The translations under genes were made by a program, and so were the position numbers. Below the pieces are notes generated by a model. The model was not told the DNA's origin and did no database searches. It saw only the letters and a program-made list of their open reading frames with translations. Shown piece by piece: positions 60,227 to 64,000 of a stretch of DNA of 64,000 nucleotides. Origin of the DNA: Deinococcus psychrotolerans (GTDB lineage: Bacteria > Deinococcota > Deinococci > Deinococcales > Deinococcaceae); assembly GCF_003860465.1 (NCBI RefSeq), contig NZ_CP034183.1, positions 1,626,001 through 1,690,000 of the forward strand, given 5' to 3'. How positions within the stretch are numbered: position 1 is the stretch's first letter; each line of letters starts with the position of its first letter.

Positions 60227-60546
60227 ACGCCGCCAAACGGCTGCATGGCCTTTGCAAAAGTGCGCCAGCCGGTTTGCTCTTCGCGCAGGCGTTTCTCGCC
60301 GCTTTCGGTCAAACGGTAGACTTTGCGCGGTGGGCCGCCAATATCGCTCGGCTGCTGACTCGCCGCGATCAGTTTTTGTTTCTCCAATCGGTGAAGCGCC
60401 GGATAAAGTGTGCCTTCCTTAAATGAAAACGCGCCCTCGGTGCGCCCCTGCACTTCCTGAATGATCTTTAGGCCATACAGTGGCCCACCTTCCAATGTGG
60501 CCAGCAGCACCAAATCAAGGTGGCCTCTAAGCTTATTGGTATCCAC
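60223..60546 (-). CDS. PadR-family transcriptional regulator
   Basis: The 107-residue protein has the PadR winged helix: LDLVLLATLEGGPLYGLKII, QEVQGRTEGAFSFKEGTLYPALHRLEKQ segments and GGPPRKVYRLTESGEKRL. I start at GTG 60546 because AGGAGG lies 7 nt upstream; a longer frame passes into the tRNA gene. PadR proteins usually repress their own operon. Here an inverted repeat covers the promoter just upstream. It is coupled to the HAAS membrane protein. Confidence 0.92.
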   Translation of the reverse strand: MDTNKLRGHLDLVLLATLEGGPLYGLKIIQEVQGRTEGAFSFKEGTLYPALHRLEKQKLIAASQQPSDIGGPPRKVYRLTESGEKRLREEQTGWRTFAKAMQPFGGV

Positions 60547-60571
60547 GTTCTCGCCTCCTGAAGCACAACTT

Positions 60572-60599
60572 CCTTGCTTGCCTATATAGTGAAGCAAGG
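60572..60599 (-). promoter_or_regulatory. inverted repeat flanking the padR -10 box
   Basis: CCTTGCTT and AAGCAAGG form an 8-bp inverted repeat with a 12-nt centre holding TATATA. A protein bound here would cover the -10 region, fitting autorepression by the PadR protein. Confidence 0.55.
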
Positions 60600-60653
60600 T
60601 AGACAGTTTGACAACCCCCCACTGCGTTGCTATCATTCCACTCGCTTCGCCCT

Positions 60654-60729
<76 letters not shown>

Positions 60730-60749
60730 AGACGTGCCGTACACAGTAT

Positions 60750-60824
60750 GGGCGGTTAGCTCAGTGGTAGAGCATTCGCTTCACACGCGAGAGGTCGTAG
60801 GTTCAAGTCCTATACCGCCCACCA
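60750..60824 (+). tRNA. tRNA-Val (CAC)
   Basis: A 75-nt cloverleaf: acceptor GGGCGGT/ACCGCCC, D arm GCTC/GAGC, anticodon stem TTCGC/GCGAG with loop TTCACAC (anticodon CAC, reading GUG), T arm GTAGG TTCAAGT CCTAT, encoded CCA. It lies 20 bp after the CAU tRNA and both share one terminator. Confidence 0.93.
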
Positions 60825-60832
60825 AATTTAAG

Positions 60833-60853
60833 CCCGCCCAGTGCGGGTTTTTT
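60833..60853 (+). terminator. terminator of the tRNA pair
   Basis: CCCGC (60833-60837) pairs with GCGGG (60843-60847) and six T residues follow. Confidence 0.75.
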
Positions 60854-60885
60854 CGTTTGGCCTTTCTACCCGACTCGGCAGCCGT

Positions 60886-61680
60886 TTAGAACGTACTGGC
60901 AGCTTGAATCTGGTCTCGGTGGGTAGTGGTGAGGTAGATAATCACCGCGCCGATTAAAACCAGAAAAATGGCACTGGTGGTTAGCGTACCGAGGTTGAGG
61001 CCACCCGCATCTTTGGGCTGCGACAAAAAGTCGCCGATGGACGCGCCCAGAGGCCGGGTCAGGATGTAAGCGATCCAGAAGGCCAGCACCGCGCCCAAGC
61101 GTAAGAAGGCGTGGGCAAACGCCACCAGCGCGATAATACCGCCAAAAATCAGCGCTGAAGGCCAGTAGCCCAGCGCCAGCTTCTCAGCCACCAAATCGCC
61201 CGTCGCCGTTCCGAGCGCAAAGGTGAACAGCACCGCCAGCCAATAAAACCCTTCGCGCTTGAACGTAAAAATGCTGTGGATGGACAGCGTTTTCTCGCTG
61301 GCATACCAAGCCGCAAACGTCGCAGCCAATGCCACTGAGAAAATCCCGCTGGAGACCCATAAACTGACGCCGAAATTGTCGGTCATGTTGTCGGTAATCA
61401 GGGTGCCGACCACGCTGATGAGCATCACCGCCAGCCAGTAGACCACCGGCACATAGCGGCGCGACCGGAACTGCACCACCAAGATCGCCGCGAGCACCGC
61501 GCCCATGACCAGCGTGGTGCCGGTCAAGCCCAGATTCAGATTGGTATTCAAAAAATCCGCCGCTGTCTCGCCGATGGTGGTGCACAAAATCTTGATGATC
61601 CAGAAAAACAGCGTGACTTCCGGCACCTTGCAAAGCATGGTTTTGAGGGTGGTGTTCTGATCAAGGGTTCCTAAGCTCAT
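60886..61680 (-). CDS. DUF347 repeat membrane protein (COG4705 type)
   Basis: The 264-residue inner-membrane protein consists of four related two-helix units, each with a Gly-Thr/Glu-x(3)-Asp pattern: TTIGETAADFLN, VVGTLITDNMTD, ALGTATGDLVAEK and PLGASIGDFLSQ. These are DUF347 repeats, whose function is not established; conserved acidic residues within membrane helices suggest ion or small-solute transport, as an inference. AAAGGAG precedes the ATG. It stands alone between the tRNA pair and the fasciclin gene. Confidence 0.85.
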   Translation of the reverse strand: MSLGTLDQNTTLKTMLCKVPEVTLFFWIIKILCTTIGETAADFLNTNLNLGLTGTTLVMGAVLAAILVVQFRSRRYVPVVYWLAVMLISVVGTLITDNMTDNFGVSLWVSSGIFSVALAATFAAWYASEKTLSIHSIFTFKREGFYWLAVLFTFALGTATGDLVAEKLALGYWPSALIFGGIIALVAFAHAFLRLGAVLAFWIAYILTRPLGASIGDFLSQPKDAGGLNLGTLTTSAIFLVLIGAVIIYLTTTHRDQIQAASTF

Positions 61681-61975
61681 ACGGGTCTCCTTTGGACTGC
61701 TCAGCAGTGGGCAGCACCTTCAGGGCCAGCTTAAAAACATTTGGTTAAGGCACGGTATAGTCAAAAAAATGGCGGAAGTTCGATTGAAATTCCCTCAACT
61801 GGGCCATTGGTTTTATAAATGCTCTGATTTCAGTCATTCAACTCTTCCATGAGCTAAACATAAGATACCCAGATTGAAATCGTATCCTACCGAACAATAC
61901 TGAGTAACAAGAGTTCGAGATATACTTAGATTTTATCTTAGAGCTTCAGACTGCTTAAGCAGGACAGGAGACACC
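61681..61975. other. AT-rich divergent intergenic region
   Basis: This 295-bp gap between the DUF347 and fasciclin genes is markedly AT-rich. It must hold both divergent promoters. TATACT at 61921-61926 is a good -10 for the fasciclin gene, and TTGACT on the minus strand near 61761 a possible -35 for the DUF347 gene. No small ORF stands out. Confidence 0.5.
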
Positions 61976-62446
61976 ATGAAAAATACAACTGTAATTCTTT
62001 TTGCGGCCCTCGCTCTCGGCAGCGCTTCAGCTCAGGGTACAGACACCATCGCCAGCATCGTCACCAAAGACGCGCAGTTCAGCACTCTGCTCGCGGCCCT
62101 CAAAGCAGCTGGCCTCGACAAGACGCTGGCCGGTAAGGGGCCGTTCACGGTGTTCGCACCGACCAACGCAGCGTTCGCCAAGATTCCCAAAGCCACTCTG
62201 GACGCCCTGCTCAAAAACAAAAAGGAACTCACCAAAGTGCTGACCTACCACGTGGTCGCCGGCGACGTGATGGCCGCTGACGTCGTCAAAATGAAGTCCG
62301 CCAAGACCTTGGAAGGTTCCAGCGTCAAAATCAATGTGATGGGTAAAAACGTGATGTTAGACAAAGCCAACGTCACCAAGACCGACATCAAAGCGTCGAA
62401 CGGCGTCATTCACGTCATTGACACGGTACTGATGCCGAAAATGTAA
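61976..62446 (+). CDS. secreted fasciclin-domain protein
   Basis: The 156-residue protein has a signal peptide ([20 protein letters not shown]) and a single fasciclin (FAS1) domain: [15 protein letters not shown] (H1 box), [14 protein letters not shown], and the C-terminal [13 protein letters not shown] (H2 box). FAS1 domains mediate adhesion in several kingdoms; the role here is unknown. AGGAG precedes the ATG. A long terminator ends the gene. It faces away from DUF347 and toward the YncE-like gene. Confidence 0.92.
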   Translation: MKNTTVILFAALALGSASAQGTDTIASIVTKDAQFSTLLAALKAAGLDKTLAGKGPFTVFAPTNAAFAKIPKATLDALLKNKKELTKVLTYHVVAGDVMAADVVKMKSAKTLEGSSVKINVMGKNVMLDKANVTKTDIKASNGVIHVIDTVLMPKM

Positions 62447-62454
62447 ACCGCTCC

Positions 62455-62503
62455 ACACGAAACAGCCCGCTTCCAGACATTGTGGAAGCGGGCTGTTTCG
62501 TGT
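62455..62503. terminator. bidirectional terminator between convergent genes
   Basis: A 21-bp perfect stem runs from 62455-62475 to 62483-62503 with a 7-nt loop; each arm includes CGAAACA or TGTTTCG. It sits 8 bp after the fasciclin stop and before the YncE-like stop at 62509. Confidence 0.8.
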
Positions 62504-62508
62504 CGGGC

Positions 62509-63567
62509 TTAGCGGTAATTTCCAGTGTGACCCAGCGAATAGCGGCCCGGCTGCGGAAAGAAGGTCAAGCCGTGCGGCCCGTTGCCGACTTTGATTTTCT
62601 TGAGCAGCTTGCCACTTCGGGTATCAAAAACGTAAACCACGTTGCTGCGCCGACCCGACAGCCACAGTTGCTTGCCGTCTGCCGAGACGCTGCCCATATC
62701 GGGACTGCCGCCACCGGGAATCTTCCACTTGGCGATCAGCTTGCGCTTGGCAAAATTCAGCACGCTGACACTGCCCTCGTCGCGGTTGGAGATGAACAGG
62801 CGGGTCGCGTCACGGCTGGGATACAACCCGTGTGCGCCTTTGCCGGTGGGAATGAAACCGATCTTTTTCGGAACCGGGCCTGAGCCGTCAATGACGTGCA
62901 GCCCATTGCTCATCATGTCCGCCACGTAGTAGACCTTACCGTCCGGCGCGATTCGCACGTCCTGCGGCATTCCGCCGACGTGCAGCTTCCCGGTAACGCT
63001 GCGGGAAGTCAGGTCAAGTTTGATGAGGTCGCCGCTGAACTCGCAGGCGGCCAGAAGGTGCTGACCATCCGGGCTGAAATCCATGTGGTTGACGCCCTGA
63101 CACGGCACGGCGATGGAGAAAGCGGGCGTCATGGTTTTGACGGCCAGAAAGTCCAAGCGGGCCTGATTTTCAGCCACCACCAAAGCGTATTTACCGTCCG
63201 GCGTAAAATAGAGGTTGTAAGGATCGGGCGTGGGAACCGGCTTACCGGGTTGGCTGCTGCGCGGGTCAATCGGGGTCAGCGATTGCCGCCCTTTGTCGCT
63301 GACGACGTACAGCGTCTGGAGGTCGTGCGCGGCCACCACATGCTGAGGCTCAGTGTCGACCCGGAAGGTGGACAGGACTTTGAACGTTTTGGGATCAATG
63401 ACGCTGACGGTGCTGTCCAGACCATTGGGCACGTAGACGCGGGCGGGAATGCCCTTTACGGCTGGGCTGAGCATTCCCGCAGCGGTGTGGGCGTAGAGAT
63501 TGAGGGCGTGTGACGGACTCAACGCCGCTAAGCTGAGCACCACCGCCAAGCGCCGCACAAGCTTCAT
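62509..63567 (-). CDS. secreted YncE-like beta-propeller protein
   Basis: The 352-residue protein has a signal peptide (ending near SPSHA) and about seven propeller repeats of the NHL/YVTN type: RVYVPNGLDSTVSVIDPKTFKV, DGKYALVVAENQARLDFL, SPDGQHLLAACEFSGDLIKL and FISNRDEGSVSVLNF. No enzyme motif; it may be a surface or periplasmic scaffold. The start overlaps the stop of the PEBP-like gene (ATGA), so both are cotranscribed. Confidence 0.88.
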   Translation of the reverse strand: MKLVRRLAVVLSLAALSPSHALNLYAHTAAGMLSPAVKGIPARVYVPNGLDSTVSVIDPKTFKVLSTFRVDTEPQHVVAAHDLQTLYVVSDKGRQSLTPIDPRSSQPGKPVPTPDPYNLYFTPDGKYALVVAENQARLDFLAVKTMTPAFSIAVPCQGVNHMDFSPDGQHLLAACEFSGDLIKLDLTSRSVTGKLHVGGMPQDVRIAPDGKVYYVADMMSNGLHVIDGSGPVPKKIGFIPTGKGAHGLYPSRDATRLFISNRDEGSVSVLNFAKRKLIAKWKIPGGGSPDMGSVSADGKQLWLSGRRSNVVYVFDTRSGKLLKKIKVGNGPHGLTFFPQPGRYSLGHTGNYR

Positions 63568-64000
63568 TTGACCGGCCAGACCAAGTGGGCTTTGGCTTCT
63601 TGCAGCTTGTGGCGCTTGATGGCCGAGTGTAAAGTTTGCAGCGGCGCACCAGCAGGCAAGTGGAGCGAGGCGACATCCAGCGCGTAGTAATCAATATAAA
63701 GGTCGTGTCGGCCTTTGGCGCACACCGCCGTGTACCCGGCTTGGTTGGCTTCGTTGGTGGCCGCTTTGCCGCCCGCGACGCTGAGCGAACGGGCCGACGC
63801 CGCTTTGAGCTGAGTCGTTCCCAGCGGCAAGTCGAAGATCAGCCACCTTCCGCTGAGTGCGCTGGAGCGCTGATCCCAGAAGATGACGGCGTAACTTTTG
63901 GTGCCGCTCGGCGGCGTGCCGGAGAACGTGAGCACAGGTGTGGTGGCCGCGCCGCACTTGAGAGCGGTATCACCAGCGGAAAAGGCAACGGCAAACGGAG
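63564..64000 (-). CDS. YbhB/YbcL (PEBP, Raf kinase inhibitor-like) protein, 5' partial
   Basis: The frame is open to the window edge, so the N terminus is missing. About 145 residues are visible. FSGTPPSGTKSYAVIFWD corresponds to the PEBP phrase around the Pro-Gly-Thr-Lys-Ser, followed by FDLPLGTTQL and YIDYYALDVASLHLPAGA near the C terminus. Binding pocket residues upstream (DGxxxSP) are beyond or just at the edge; here GDTALKCGAATTPVL replaces them. Function: ligand binding, in bacteria unclear. It is coupled to the YncE-like gene. Confidence 0.75.
   Translation of the reverse strand, partial: PFAVAFSAGDTALKCGAATTPVLTFSGTPPSGTKSYAVIFWDQRSSALSGRWLIFDLPLGTTQLKAASARSLSVAGGKAATNEANQAGYTAVCAKGRHDLYIDYYALDVASLHLPAGAPLQTLHSAIKRHKLQEAKAHLVWPVK

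Overview
The window is a GC-rich, densely coding bacterial chromosome segment that reads as a Deinococcus (Deinococcota) genome. The main reasons are a nine-gene V/A-type ATPase operon in place of an F-type one, a DUF1999 protein of the kind known from Thermus and Deinococcus, a PilM-N-O-PilQ type IV pilus cluster directly followed by aroC-aroK-aroB-aroQ, and many starts with a TANNNT box 5-7 nt upstream of the ATG (the leaderless pattern described for Deinococcus). No rRNA, CRISPR array, prophage or insertion sequence was seen. Both window edges cut genes: pstB on the left and a YbhB/PEBP-like gene on the right.

Layout. 1-1566: end of a phosphate ABC transporter operon (pstB), a strong terminator, then phoU. 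1577-6430 (minus): fatty acid synthesis operon fabH-fabD-(small lipoprotein)-fabG-acpP-fabF, with a 16-bp palindrome in the promoter. 6508-9042 (plus): membrane protein, nucleoside hydrolase, HD phosphohydrolase. 9093-17991 (minus): V-ATPase operon G-I-K-E-C-F-A-B-D, with an unexplained repeat-bearing gap between F and A. 18335-20061 (minus): glnK-amtB, whose PII protein lacks the usual uridylylation tyrosine. 20366-22078 (minus): pth, a small conserved gene and a DUF4126 membrane protein. 22174-25684 (plus): DUF1999 protein, a cysteine-less HMA-fold protein, a DUF503 protein, malQ and a PduO-type cobalamin adenosyltransferase.

25681-39321 is a complete L-rhamnose locus. The minus strand carries a DeoR-type regulator, rhamnose isomerase, a bifunctional aldolase/dehydrogenase, rhamnulokinase and the lutABC lactate oxidation genes. 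The plus strand carries the mutarotase and a four-gene ABC transporter. Together they can import L-rhamnose and convert it to dihydroxyacetone phosphate plus lactate and then pyruvate. 39454-40179 is a short-chain dehydrogenase. 40422-46957 is the pilus assembly operon. 47100-50603 holds shikimate genes, followed by an esterase, a predicted PD-(D/E)XK-fold protein and a Na+/H+ antiporter.

53586-56770 is a lipid-type gene set: CDP-alcohol phosphotransferase with a variant motif, CdsA-like cytidylyltransferase, PlsC-like acyltransferase and a methyltransferase. It resembles the uncharacterised E. coli ynbABC genes and is the best candidate for an undescribed pathway. 56771-59021 is thrS, preceded by a short leader ORF with threonine codons and a terminator that competes with an alternative fold. 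The right end has a PadR/HAAS-type regulatory pair, two tRNA genes (CAU, probably Ile2, and Val-CAC), a DUF347 membrane protein, a fasciclin protein, a YncE-like beta-propeller and the partial PEBP gene. Starts were chosen from Shine-Dalgarno sites, ATGA/GTGA overlaps or leaderless promoter boxes. Functions rest on motif recognition, not on database searches.
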